Source: an uncultured Selenomonadales bacterium
GTDB lineage: Bacteria > Bacillota > Negativicutes > Selenomonadales > Selenomonadaceae
DNA length: 64,000 nt
Direction of reading: 5' to 3'
NCBI GenBank assembly: GCA_946183785.1
Contig: CAMHCS010000009.1
Coordinates: forward strand, 1 to 64,000
Shown: positions 54,078 to 61,168 of the stretch, piece by piece
How the letters are laid out: the number at the start of each line of letters is the position of its first letter
Position numbering within the stretch: position 1 is the stretch's first letter
Translations under genes and position numbers: made by a program
The notes under the pieces: model-generated
Seen by the model: the letters and a program-made list of their open reading frames with translations, nothing else
What the model was told of the DNA's origin: nothing
Databases searched by the model: none

Positions 54078-56456
54078 TTACCTCATCATCTGATCGGCGA
54101 TGCTGCCGCCGCTCGGCGCTCCTCCGCTGGGCGCGGGGGCGTTGTAGGCGCCGCTGTTTCCGCCGTCCATCATAGCGCCGGCGATGCCGCCGTTATCTCC
54201 GCCCGCATTTGTCTGCAGCAGAGCCGGATCGGCGCCGTAGCCTGTTTCGGCGAAGCCGCCCTGGGCGCCCGTGGCTCCCGTCATGGAGTTATCCACGGAG
54301 GTCGTGATCTGCCCGTTCTGGATCGTGTAGGTGACCATATTGGACAGCGAGGTGTTGTTCAACGGGTCTACGAACTCGAAGAAGTAGGCGTAAGTGCCGT
54401 CGCCGACGTTTTCGTCCTTGACGGTGGGGTTGTCGCCGATGGTGAAGGTGTCCACCTCGACCTCGGTGAGATTGCTGTCCGGCCCCGAGAGGGTCATGCC
54501 GTAGTGGAGCGTCGTGATCGTGTCGCCGGCCTTCAGCTTGATCAGCTCGCGGCTGGACACGAGGCTCGCCACGCCCTTCTTCTCGTCCTTCCTCGCGCCG
54601 AGGATCCTGTATTTCTCGGTCTGGAAATCATAGACGACCTGCAGGTTGCAGGGGACGCCGTTCAGCTTGATCGGGATGGAATAGAGGTTGAACTCGTCGC
54701 CCTCGTAAGTGACTTCGATGTAGACCGGATGGCCTTCCAGCATCGGCCATGTGCCGAAGAAATTGTCCTTGAAATGACCCGTGGTCCAATCGGCGATGAT
54801 GTTCGAGTCGGAGCCGAGGCAGAGCAGGATGTCCAGCTTCGCGTCCATGTAGATCAGCTGGCAATGGACGGCGGAAAGCATTTCGAGCGCCGAAGCCGGA
54901 AGCTGGATGAAAGCCGAGCCTTCATTGTCAATGTCTACAGGCGTGTTTTCAAGCTGCTGCACATTGTATATCGGGTGCGCGCCTGCGGCCGGAGCCGCGG
55001 AGGGCGCCGAGCCGAGCAGGGCGTCGCTGATGCTGCCGCCGGGAGTCGGGGCAGGGCCTGGCGTCGGAGCCGGGCCTGGGGCCGGGATGCTCGGAGCCGG
55101 GGCGGGGCTTGGTGCTGCGCCCGTGCTTGGCAATTCCGGCGTGTAGGCCGGCGCGCCGGACAGATACTCTCTTGCCGCGTCCGGCATTTGTCCGAAAATC
55201 AGATAATAGTAAAGGCATTTGATCGGCGTCGGCGAGGCGTCGATATTCGCGTAGGCGCGCCAGACGTCGGCGTTGCCGTCGTAGGGATGGTAGCAGGAAA
55301 GGCCGAGACCGTTCGGGCGGTACGAGCCGTTCACACGATACAGCACGCAGTCGTTCAGCGCAGAAAGCAGCGGACCGGAGGTGGCGGGCATGGCGCTTTG
55401 CGTGTTCTTCACAAGCTCGCCCATATCCACCATGTCGAAGTAGCCCTGTTCGCGAGTGTTTCCGCCGTAGTTTTCCGAGGCTTCCGCGCCGCGGGAAAGC
55501 TGGGAGAAAAGCTGGCGCGGGTTTTGCGAGGCGGCCTGGAGAGCTTCGACGCCATAGGCGCCATATGCGGAAAGCAGCGCAGGCGCTTTCGAGACGTCGG
55601 CGACGGACAGCGTCGCGATCTCGGACACGTCGTACTCACGACAGCCCTGCATATACGTGTCGCAGATGGATTTGCCAAGCGCCGCGCCGCCCATGGACGG
55701 GTCGCCGGCCAGCGCGCCGACCCAGCCGGTGTAGTTCCAGCCGCAGCCCGGCTCAGTTTCCTGCGAGGCCACCATGTAGCGGGAGAAGCCGTGGATCGAG
55801 CCGAGCGTGTCGACGGTCGCCATCAGGCAGGCGTCAAAACCGATCAGCTCGAAGGGGGGATTCTCCGGGTTCATGCCGTAAACGGAATTGAACGCGGCAT
55901 GGACTTCGTCGAGGCTCATCATGTTCTGGGTGCGCTCGTCGTAGCAGATGCCGCCGACGCTTCCGCCGCCGTGATCCCAAAAGACGAAGACGCTGTGGTC
56001 GGCGGCGTAGTTGTCCTTTGCGAAGCGCAGGAAGTCGGCAAGGCCGGCGCCCGTGCCCATGTCTAAGTTGGAAGTCATACCCAGGTCATGCAGGCCGTCA
56101 GAGTCATAGAGGAATCGGGCCGAGCCGTTCGGGACGCCGCTGGTGTGCCATCGGTTCGCGCCGCCGGTCTGGATCACGACCTTGACGTTGGACGGCAGCT
56201 TGACCTTCTGCAATTCCTGAAGGTCGAGGGAGGCCGCGCCGTTTTCCGACTCCAGGTCGGTGCCGCAGAGGTACCAGTAAATGACCCAACTGTCGGATTT
56301 GTTATAAGTGCTGGAAAAGTTGGCGCCGCTGCGCGTATGCGCCGTTGAGTTTGACGTCGAGTTGGACGAAGAGCCGCCGTCCCCCCCGCACCCCGTAACG
56401 AGCAGCAGCGCGACGGCGGCAAGAGACGCAAGCTTTTTCGCAAGTTTTCTTGTCAT
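54078..56456 (-). CDS. Clostripain-family (C11) cysteine peptidase lipoprotein
   Basis: 792 residues; CAGGAGG lies about 10 nt before the ATG. A lipoprotein signal has lipobox VTGC (Cys23) and a Ser/Asn-rich linker. The C11 core has VIYWYLCGTDLES, FVFWDHGGGSVGG (His162) and FELIGFDACLMATVD (Cys210). Between core and C-terminal sandwich lies a Pro/Ala/Gly linker (about 440-480) with GGSISDALLG, and the protein ends GGAPSGGSIADQMMR, echoing the tail of the paralogue. The two peptidases are alike over nearly their whole length, so they arose by tandem duplication; one is lipid-anchored, the other released. Their stop-start gap is 48 nt. Confidence 0.9.
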   Translation of the reverse strand: MTRKLAKKLASLAAVALLLVTGCGGDGGSSSNSTSNSTAHTRSGANFSSTYNKSDSWVIYWYLCGTDLESENGAASLDLQELQKVKLPSNVKVVIQTGGANRWHTSGVPNGSARFLYDSDGLHDLGMTSNLDMGTGAGLADFLRFAKDNYAADHSVFVFWDHGGGSVGGICYDERTQNMMSLDEVHAAFNSVYGMNPENPPFELIGFDACLMATVDTLGSIHGFSRYMVASQETEPGCGWNYTGWVGALAGDPSMGGAALGKSICDTYMQGCREYDVSEIATLSVADVSKAPALLSAYGAYGVEALQAASQNPRQLFSQLSRGAEASENYGGNTREQGYFDMVDMGELVKNTQSAMPATSGPLLSALNDCVLYRVNGSYRPNGLGLSCYHPYDGNADVWRAYANIDASPTPIKCLYYYLIFGQMPDAAREYLSGAPAYTPELPSTGAAPSPAPAPSIPAPGPAPTPGPAPTPGGSISDALLGSAPSAAPAAGAHPIYNVQQLENTPVDIDNEGSAFIQLPASALEMLSAVHCQLIYMDAKLDILLCLGSDSNIIADWTTGHFKDNFFGTWPMLEGHPVYIEVTYEGDEFNLYSIPIKLNGVPCNLQVVYDFQTEKYRILGARKDEKKGVASLVSSRELIKLKAGDTITTLHYGMTLSGPDSNLTEVEVDTFTIGDNPTVKDENVGDGTYAYFFEFVDPLNNTSLSNMVTYTIQNGQITTSVDNSMTGATGAQGGFAETGYGADPALLQTNAGGDNGGIAGAMMDGGNSGAYNAPAPSGGAPSGGSIADQMMR

Positions 56457-56487
56457 GGCGGAAAGCCTCCTGAAGAATAATCTGGAT

Positions 56488-56838
56488 TCAGCAAATATGT
56501 ACGAGCTTCAGCGCCGGGTAAACGTACTCTTCGCCTGTCATGGCCTTGTATGCGCCGACGATGGCGAAGAGCGCCCAGGCGATCGACAAAAACGCGATGG
56601 CCGCGATGGTCGCGATTTCCGGCGACAGCACGAAAGCCAACGGTATCACGAGAAGGGAGACGATGAATGCGCCAATCTGCATGTAAAGCGCCTGCTTCGC
56701 ATGCCCCGCGACAAAATCGTCGCCGCTCCAGATTGTTTTTATAAGGAAGGGAAGCACAAGAAAGCCCAAGCCGCCGAGGTAAAATCCGGCGTGGGCGACA
56801 GCCGCGAGAATGCGCTGCTTGGGGGTGATGTCGTTCAT
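56488..56838 (-). CDS. DUF4870-family small membrane protein
   Basis: 116 residues; AAAGGAG lies upstream of the ATG. Three to four hydrophobic segments (FYLGGLGFLVLPFLI, IGAFIVSLLVIPLAFVL, IAAIAFLSIAWALFAIVGAY) and the HAKQALYMQ motif between them are typical of DUF4870/Tic20-like proteins, whose function is unknown. It ends PALKLVHIC. The gene lies 31 nt before the C11 lipoprotein gene and is probably co-transcribed with it. Confidence 0.82.
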   Translation of the reverse strand: MNDITPKQRILAAVAHAGFYLGGLGFLVLPFLIKTIWSGDDFVAGHAKQALYMQIGAFIVSLLVIPLAFVLSPEIATIAAIAFLSIAWALFAIVGAYKAMTGEEYVYPALKLVHIC

Positions 56839-56867
56839 GATGTTTCTCCTTTATGTTAATTGACTTC

Positions 56868-56925
56868 CTCTAAGGGGCTCGACAGTCCAATGGACTATCG
56901 AGCCATCACGGGATAGGATTAATTT
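56868..56925. repeat. Short degenerate copy of the dispersed repeat
   Basis: CTTCCTCTAAGGGG followed by GACAGTCCA-ATGGACTATCGAG, a palindrome shared with 51460-51482. It lies between the AIM24-family and DUF4870 genes. Confidence 0.4.
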
Positions 56926-57613
56926 AGCTGTTTCCCGCCGGAAGCATCGAGCGGATCCAGCCGGTGAAGCCTTCCGGATTCCGGGTCTGGATCAGGACGG
57001 TGCCGGGGCCTTTGAATCGGCAGACGAGACCTTCGCCGGATTTCAGGCTGGAAAGGAAGCCGCCGCTGGACGCTTTCTCAATCTCATAGTCCATGGTCTC
57101 GGGCCATGCGACCAGGTGGCCGTTGTCGATGATGACTTCCTCGCCCGCGGGAACCTCGATTGGGTGAATCGCGCCGTAGCTTGATACAAAAACTGTGCCG
57201 CGGCCCTTGATGTGCAGCACGAAGATGCCTTCGCCGGAGAACAGCCCTTTCGTCAAGCTCTGCGCTTTCGTGTCAATCTCGATGCCCGGCGTGGCGGCAA
57301 GGAAGCCGCCCTTTTGGACGGTCAGGCCGTGGGAGCCGTCGAGCTCCACGGGATGGATGCCGCCCGGCAGCGGGTGGCCGATCAGCACGCGGCCGGGACC
57401 GCGGTTTGCGGTCAGGTGCTGCAGGAAGAAGCTTTCTCCGGTCAGCACTTTCCGCATGAGGCCGCCCATGAAGCCGCCGCTGCTCTTGCCCTCGACGTCG
57501 ATGGTGGGCGACATGGCGACCATGGCGTCGGACTCGGCCTGCAGGGTTTCGCCTTTTTGCATTTCAATCTGTACGATGGGGAATGCTTCCGGATAGAGAA
57601 TTTTGTAATCCAT
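56924..57613 (-). CDS. AIM24/TIGR00266-family protein
   Basis: 229 residues from the ATG at 57613, 8 nt after AGGAGG (an upstream in-frame start 18 nt earlier has none). There is no signal peptide. The sequence shows the AIM24 pattern: MVAMSPTIDVEGKSSGGFMGGLMRKVLTGESFFLQHLTA, GPGRVLIGHPLPGGIHPVEL, EGIFVLHIKGRGTVFVSSYG and GEEVIIDNGHLVAWPETMDYEIEKA. The family forms beta-barrel-like folds and has no defined bacterial function; its name comes from a yeast mitochondrial protein. Here it sits in a cluster of small membrane proteins upstream of secreted peptidases. Confidence 0.88.
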   Translation of the reverse strand: MDYKILYPEAFPIVQIEMQKGETLQAESDAMVAMSPTIDVEGKSSGGFMGGLMRKVLTGESFFLQHLTANRGPGRVLIGHPLPGGIHPVELDGSHGLTVQKGGFLAATPGIEIDTKAQSLTKGLFSGEGIFVLHIKGRGTVFVSSYGAIHPIEVPAGEEVIIDNGHLVAWPETMDYEIEKASSGGFLSSLKSGEGLVCRFKGPGTVLIQTRNPEGFTGWIRSMLPAGNS

Positions 57614-57655
57614 AGGTTTTTCCTCCTTCAAAATGAGTTAAATAAAGGGGTTGAT

Positions 57656-57683
57656 AAAGAAAAAAGGCGCGCTTAAAGCGCGC
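57656..57683 (-). terminator. Terminator after the 85-residue membrane protein gene
   Basis: On the minus strand GGCGCGC-TTTAA-GCGCGCC is followed by TTTTTCTTTATC. It would limit read-through from the 58046 promoter into the AIM24-family gene. Confidence 0.75.
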
Positions 57684-57689
57684 CCCGTC

Positions 57690-57947
57690 TTACAGTGCCT
57701 CCGCAGAGCCGGAAAGCTGGTTGTCAATCGCGGCGTTGTATTCATTCGTCCAGGTATAGCCAAGATAGGCGCCGATAGCGTCCGCAATGAAACTGAACAT
57801 GGCCGTGCCAAGCATCATGTTCGCAGCGACGGCGACGACAGTCAACCCGACAAACGCAATCAATCCTTTTTTCCAGCCGCCCGAATACGGGAGGCCGATC
57901 AGGAAGAGGCCGAGCAAAGCGCCAACAATAGGATTTTTCTTCTGCAT
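57690..57947 (-). CDS. Small membrane protein, 85 residues
   Basis: The ATG at 57947 follows AAAGGAG by 9 nt. Two to three hydrophobic segments (NPIVGALLGLFLIGLPYSGGW, GLIAFVGLTVVAVAANMML, MFSFIADAIGAYLGYTW) are followed by a polar tail. I do not recognise a named family with confidence; it resembles small TM2-like inner-membrane proteins. It is the first minus-strand gene downstream of the tandem-box promoter at 58046-58113, about 100 nt away, and a terminator follows, so it is probably the main target of that promoter. Confidence 0.75.
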   Translation of the reverse strand: MQKKNPIVGALLGLFLIGLPYSGGWKKGLIAFVGLTVVAVAANMMLGTAMFSFIADAIGAYLGYTWTNEYNAAIDNQLSGSAEAL

Positions 57948-58045
57948 GATAAATAACTCCTTTCGCCCTGTATTTAATACACATGGGCATTGCAAAATAT
58001 AATGATGATTTTGGCGGAAGCCGTCGGGGTTCGCGCCATATAATC

Positions 58046-58113
58046 ACCATACACCCGATTTTTCATTTGTCAACCTTAGCGCCCTGAACGACATTTTAGC
58101 GCCCTGAACGACA
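58046..58113 (-). promoter_or_regulatory. Minus-strand promoter with tandem boxes (left arm of palindrome)
   Basis: Reading the minus strand: TGTCGTTCAGGGCGCT-AAAA-TGTCGTTCAGGGCGCT (58113 to 58078), 4 bp (AAGG), -35 TTGACA (58068-58073), 16-bp spacer, -10 TATGGT (58046-58051, a weak match). It would drive the gene at 57690-57947 and possibly those beyond. Confidence 0.65.
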
Positions 58114-58156
58114 TTTTTTTTGTCGTTCAGGGCGCTAAAATGTCGTTCAGGGCGCT
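58078..58156. repeat. Perfect 36-bp inverted repeat built from tandem 16-bp boxes
   Basis: Left arm 58078-58113 and right arm 58121-58156 are exact reverse complements around a loop of seven T. Each arm contains AGCGCCCTGAACGACA (or its complement) twice with a TTTT/AAAA spacer, period 20 bp. The same box pair with one C-to-T change is at 21708-21743. Confidence 0.95.
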
Positions 58157-58188
58157 TCGCTTGCATTTCAAAAAATCCATGGTACACT
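58121..58188 (+). promoter_or_regulatory. Plus-strand promoter with tandem boxes (right arm of palindrome)
   Basis: TGTCGTTCAGGGCGCT twice (58121-58136, 58141-58156), 4 bp (TCGC), -35 TTGCAT (58161-58166), 16 bp, -10 TACACT (58183-58188). The geometry equals that of the AT1 promoter, and TTTCAAA after the -35 is also shared. The weak -35 suggests dependence on an activator. Confidence 0.75.
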
Positions 58189-58194
58189 ATTAAC

Positions 58195-58286
58195 GAATTG
58201 GGAGAGGTAAGTCCCTCCCAAAAGTGGGAGGTGGGTACACGCCTCTCAGCCGAAAAACTCAATATTTTTTAGGAGGCGTATCTATT
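58195..58286 (+). promoter_or_regulatory. Structured 5' leader of the small secreted protein genes
   Basis: The leader carries hairpin CCTCCCA-AAAG-TGGGAGG (58214-58231) and then GGGTACACGCC (58233-58243). A hairpin of the same kind and an identical GGGTACACGCC (58692-58702) precede the second gene. The ribosome site AGGAGGCGTATCTA is also shared. It could be an RNA stability or regulatory element; I do not match it to a known riboswitch. Confidence 0.45.
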
Positions 58287-58643
58287 ATGCAGAAAATCAA
58301 GTCCCTCAAAGTGTTCTTCCTCACTGCGCTGTTCGTCATGGCTATTTCGAGCATCGCTTTCGCGGGTGCGCAGGATTTCGTGCTCGTGAACAACACCGGT
58401 TATCCGATTTACAAGGTCAACGTCAGTGCCGCCAGCACCAACAGCTGGGAAGAAGACATCCTCGGTTCGAGTGTCCTGATGAACGGTGAGTCGGTTCGCG
58501 TGAACTTCGGCGCGGGCAACCAGCAGTACTGGGATATCCAGGCGATCTTCGAGGACGGCAGCGCCATTGCCTGGTATGGTATCGACCTGCTCAGCACTTA
58601 TCAGGTCACGCTGAACAACGACGGCACCGCGACGCTTCAGTAA
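58287..58643 (+). CDS. Small secreted protein 1 (NNTG/FEDGS family)
   Basis: 118 residues; AGGAGG at 58271-58276. The signal peptide ends SIAFAGA (cleavage near 27), giving a mature protein of about 91 residues, probably all-beta. Core motifs shared with the next two genes are QDFVLVNNTG-PIY, W-EDILGS-VL, WDIQAIFEDGS-IAWYGIDLL and VTLNNDGTATLQ. Similar small exported proteins with a terminal F-DG...DL pattern occur in other bacteria without known function; I give no name. It is driven by the tandem-box promoter. It has no cysteine and no membrane anchor, so it is predicted to be periplasmic or released. Confidence 0.82.
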   Translation: MQKIKSLKVFFLTALFVMAISSIAFAGAQDFVLVNNTGYPIYKVNVSAASTNSWEEDILGSSVLMNGESVRVNFGAGNQQYWDIQAIFEDGSAIAWYGIDLLSTYQVTLNNDGTATLQ

Positions 58644-58758
58644 GAAACAGTCGTTAGCCACTGTCCACAATCCCGTATGGGAGCAGGAGACGGGTACACG
58701 CCCTCTGCTGTCAAGATATTAACCAAATTATTATTAATCTAACGGAGGCGTATCTACA

Positions 58759-59115
58759 ATGCAGAAAATCAAGTCCCTCAAAGTGTTCTTCCTCGCCGCT
58801 CTGTTCGTCATGGGTCTTTCGAGCATTGCCAGCGCAGGCGCGCAGGATTTCGTGCTGGTGAACAACACCGGTTTCCCGATTTATTATGTCAACGTCAGCC
58901 CGGCCAGCTCCGACAACTGGCAGAACGACATCCTCGGCAGCCAGGTTCTGCCGAACGGTTCGTATGTTCAGGTAATGTTCCCGACGAACGGCGTCCAGTA
59001 CTGGGACATCCAGGCTACTTTCGAGGATGGCAGCAGCATCGCTTGGTACGGCATCGACTTGCTAAGCGTTGCGCAGGTCACGCTGAACGGCGACGGGACT
59101 GCTTCGCTCCAGTAA
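58759..59115 (+). CDS. Small secreted protein 2 (NNTG/FEDGS family)
   Basis: 118 residues; GGAGG precedes the ATG. The first 37 or so residues differ from protein 1 at only a few positions (KIKSLKVFFLAALFVMGLSS), and the mature part keeps QDFVLVNNTGFPIYYVNVSPASS, DILGSQVLPNG, YWDIQATFEDGSSIAWYGIDLL and LNGDGTASLQ. This is a recent tandem duplicate that includes part of the leader. No promoter box precedes this copy, so it is probably transcribed from 58188 together with gene 1. Confidence 0.82.
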   Translation: MQKIKSLKVFFLAALFVMGLSSIASAGAQDFVLVNNTGFPIYYVNVSPASSDNWQNDILGSQVLPNGSYVQVMFPTNGVQYWDIQATFEDGSSIAWYGIDLLSVAQVTLNGDGTASLQ

Positions 59116-59150
59116 CACAAGCATTACACTCTCCTTTCCTATTTCTGGTG

Positions 59151-59180
59151 TCCCCGTCGGTATGTACCTGCCGGCGGGGA
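59151..59180 (+). other. Stem-loop between small secreted protein genes 2 and 3
   Basis: TCCCCGTCGG (59151-59160) pairs with CCGGCGGGGA (59171-59180), a 10-bp stem with a 10-nt loop, followed by TATATTATAA rather than a T tract. It may be an attenuator or transcript stabiliser; TATATT could alternatively be part of a promoter for gene 3. Confidence 0.5.
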
Positions 59181-59226
59181 TATATTATAAGGATAGAAAA
59201 TAGAAAACAATAAGGAGGCTTCAGTC

Positions 59227-59577
59227 ATGCAAAGATATTTCAAGACTTTCATGCTGACCGCAATGATGCTCATGGCGACGGTTGCCACCGCTTTTGCCGG
59301 GCCGCAGGATTTCAACCTTATCAACAACACCGGAAAATCGATTTTTTATCTGAATGTCAGCCCCACCGAAGCGAAGGAATGGATGCCGGACATTCTCGGC
59401 TCGAAGGTCCTGCTGCAGGGCGAGACCGCTCATGTGACCTTCGCGCCAACCCCCGGAAAGATGTGGGATCTGATGGCGGAGTTCGAGGACGGAAGCTCGA
59501 TCATTTGGTATGAGCTCGACCTGTACGCTTACGGGACCATCACGCTGAATAGCGACGGCACCGCGTATCTGGAGTAA
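59227..59577 (+). CDS. Small secreted protein 3 (NNTG/FEDGS family)
   Basis: 116 residues; AAGGAGG lies 9-10 nt upstream. The signal peptide (MQRYFKTFMLTAMMLMATVA) ends TAFAG. The mature protein keeps QDFNLINNTGKSIFYLNVSPTEAKEW, DILGSKVLLQGE, MWDLMAEFEDGSSIIWYELDL and TLNSDGTAYLE but is clearly more diverged than proteins 1 and 2, so it is an older paralogue. A MITE-like element begins 3 nt after the stop. Confidence 0.82.
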   Translation: MQRYFKTFMLTAMMLMATVATAFAGPQDFNLINNTGKSIFYLNVSPTEAKEWMPDILGSKVLLQGETAHVTFAPTPGKMWDLMAEFEDGSSIIWYELDLYAYGTITLNSDGTAYLE

Positions 59578-59580
59578 TAC

Positions 59581-59748
59581 TTAAGGAAGCACCGAATAAG
59601 TCCCGCCGCGCCCCTGACGGGTCTTTTTCCGTCATGCTGCGTCAAAGTGCTCTCGACGTAGCTCTGCTACGACTTCGAGCACTTTTCCTTGCCTGACGAA
59701 AAAATCCCTCGACAGGGCCACGACTTGACTTAATCAGTGCTTCCTTAA
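59581..59748. mobile_element. MITE-like element, 168 bp with 22-bp terminal inverted repeats
   Basis: The left end TTAAGGAAGCACCGAATAAG.. (59581-59602) and the complement of the right end (59727-59748) agree at 20 of 22 positions. Inside is a further imperfect hairpin, AAAGTGCTC...GAGCACTTT (59645-59693). It has no coding capacity and I see no clear target duplication. The size, ends and position just behind a stop codon fit a non-autonomous insertion sequence derivative. Confidence 0.75.
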
Positions 59749-59754
59749 AGGCAA

Positions 59755-59785
59755 ACAAAAAAGCCTCCCTGCGGGAGGTTTTTTT
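59755..59785. terminator. Terminator behind the small secreted protein genes
   Basis: CCTCCC-TGC-GGGAGG (59764-59778) is followed by seven T on the plus strand and preceded by six A, so it can act in both directions. The MITE-like element separates it from the last gene. Confidence 0.75.
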
Positions 59786-59842
59786 GTTTTGTCTGCCGGT
59801 AGCCATCCGGCTGACTGGGAATGACTTAGTACCTGTGTATTT

Positions 59843-59882
59843 AATATAGCATAAACGGGGGAAAAATGCTATATTATTTTTT
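59843..59882. other. AT-rich stem-loop upstream of microprotein
   Basis: AATATAGCAT (59843-59852) and ATGCTATATT (59866-59875) form a perfect 10-bp stem around AAACGGGGGAAAA, followed by TTTT. It is either a terminator-like structure or an operator ahead of the 27-codon gene. Confidence 0.5.
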
Positions 59883-59921
59883 GGCGGTCTCGCCTCATTC
59901 TTCATGAAAGGAGGTGAGGGG

Positions 59922-60005
59922 GTGACTCGGTATCTGTTGCGCTTCGCTATCGCGGTTCTCGCTGGCGTCGTCGCGAATGCCATTTGGCACTTGCTGGACG
60001 GTTAA
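59922..60005 (+). CDS. 27-residue hydrophobic microprotein
   Basis: A GTG start follows the very strong AAAGGAGGTGAG (59907-59918). The product is MTRYLLRFAIAVLAGVVANA followed by IWHLLDG. One membrane helix with a short basic N-terminus and a terminal W--LLDG matches the look of tiny Firmicutes proteins (AGVVA..I..WLDG type) that are often considered type I toxin-like or holin-like. It is followed by a terminator. No antisense RNA promoter could be confirmed by eye. The family assignment is by resemblance only. Confidence 0.6.
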   Translation: MTRYLLRFAIAVLAGVVANAIWHLLDG

Positions 60006-60059
60006 GCCAACCGAAAAGCAAACCGCTGGGAGAGTTTCGCCAGCTCTCCGCGAGTGGGG

Positions 60060-60086
60060 AAAGCCGTCCTGCGGGACGGCTTTTTC
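60060..60086 (+). terminator. Terminator behind the microprotein gene
   Basis: AAGCCGTCC (60061-60069) pairs with GGACGGCTT (60074-60082) around TGCG, and T continues to 60085. It also lies directly behind the stop of the convergent ABC gene. Confidence 0.8.
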
Positions 60087-60088
60087 TA

Positions 60089-61168
60089 TCACTCATCAGA
60101 TTCCTTGTACCAGAACGGGCGTAAAAAGCGAAGCGCGCAGGTTTCGCCCGGTTCGGGGCCGGGATCGCGGCGGCCTTTTTGGACGCGGAGCGTCTGCTCG
60201 CCGACCTGGATCTGGTAGTCGATAATCTCACCGAGGAACGCCTTGCGGTTCACGACGCCGTGCAGTCCTTCCGGGTCGTCGGCGGGGACGAAGTCGATCT
60301 CGGAGGGGCGGCTCGCCCAGGAGACGACGCTTTCGCCCGCGAGACGCTCAGGGACCGTGACGCCCGCCGGGAGAGCCACGCCGCCCGGGAGTTGGGCACT
60401 TCCGCCGTCCTGATTCACTGCGAGGAAATTCGAAAGGCCGATGAAGCTGAATACGAACTTGTTCGCCGGATTGTTGTAGATGTTCAGCGGCGTGTCGATC
60501 TGCTGGACGACGCCGAGCTTCATCACGAGAATCCTGTCGGAGAGCGCCATGGCTTCGGACTGGTCGTGGGTGACGTAGATGATCGAGAAGCCGTATTTCA
60601 TTTGGAGGTCCTTGATCTCAAACCGCATTTCCTCACGGAGGTGCGGATCAAGGGAAGAGAGCGGCTCGTCGAGCAGCATTACGTCAGGATTGATAGCCAG
60701 CGCCCGGGCGAGAGCCACGCGCTGTTTGCCGCCGCCGGACAGGTAGTCCGGGCTTTGATCCTTCGCCGCCACGAGATTCGTCGCTTTCAAGGCGTCCATT
60801 GTGCGCTGATCGATTTCGCTTTCGGGCAGCTTACGAATGCGCAGCGGGAACGCAACGTTCTCATAGACGGAAAGGTGCGGCCAGACGGCGAAGGCCTGGA
60901 ACACCATGCCGAAGTTCCGCTTTTCCGGCGGGGTGTAGTGGTTTTTCGCCGGCGAGGAAAAGAGCTGGTCGCCGACCCAGACCTCGCCTTCGGTCAAATC
61001 CTCGAAACCCGCTACCATGCGAAGCGTCGTGGTCTTGCCGCAGCCGGAGGGGCCGAGCATCGAGAAGCACTCGCCCTTACCGATTTCGTAGTTCAGATTG
61101 TTGACGGCGGTGACGTCGCCAAAACGTTTCGTCACGCCGATCAGACGTACAAAGCCTGCCATCGTCAC
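60089..61168 (-). CDS. ABC transporter ATP-binding protein (FbpC/PotA-like) 1
   Basis: 359 residues. The GTG at 61168 overlaps the permease stop (GTGA) and follows AAAGGAG; an ATG 6 nt later is the alternative. Walker A is GPSGCGKTTT, the Q loop is MVFQAFAVWPH, the signature is LSGGGKQRVALARAL (Gly in place of the usual Gln), Walker B is VMLLDEPLSSLD and the switch His is in YVTHDQSEAM. The C-terminal third is a TOBE-type domain. The closest groups are ferric iron, 2-aminoethylphosphonate and polyamine importers. It is the third gene of a tightly overlapping set and the second ATPase in it. The substrate is not determined. Confidence 0.88.
   Translation of the reverse strand: MTMAGFVRLIGVTKRFGDVTAVNNLNYEIGKGECFSMLGPSGCGKTTTLRMVAGFEDLTEGEVWVGDQLFSSPAKNHYTPPEKRNFGMVFQAFAVWPHLSVYENVAFPLRIRKLPESEIDQRTMDALKATNLVAAKDQSPDYLSGGGKQRVALARALAINPDVMLLDEPLSSLDPHLREEMRFEIKDLQMKYGFSIIYVTHDQSEAMALSDRILVMKLGVVQQIDTPLNIYNNPANKFVFSFIGLSNFLAVNQDGGSAQLPGGVALPAGVTVPERLAGESVVSWASRPSEIDFVPADDPEGLHGVVNRKAFLGEIIDYQIQVGEQTLRVQKGRRDPGPEPGETCALRFLRPFWYKESDE

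Noticed and set aside
59642..59983. 113-codon minus-strand ORF
   Set aside because: It runs through the MITE-like element and two hairpins, is very basic and Ser/Arg-rich, and has no convincing ribosome site.
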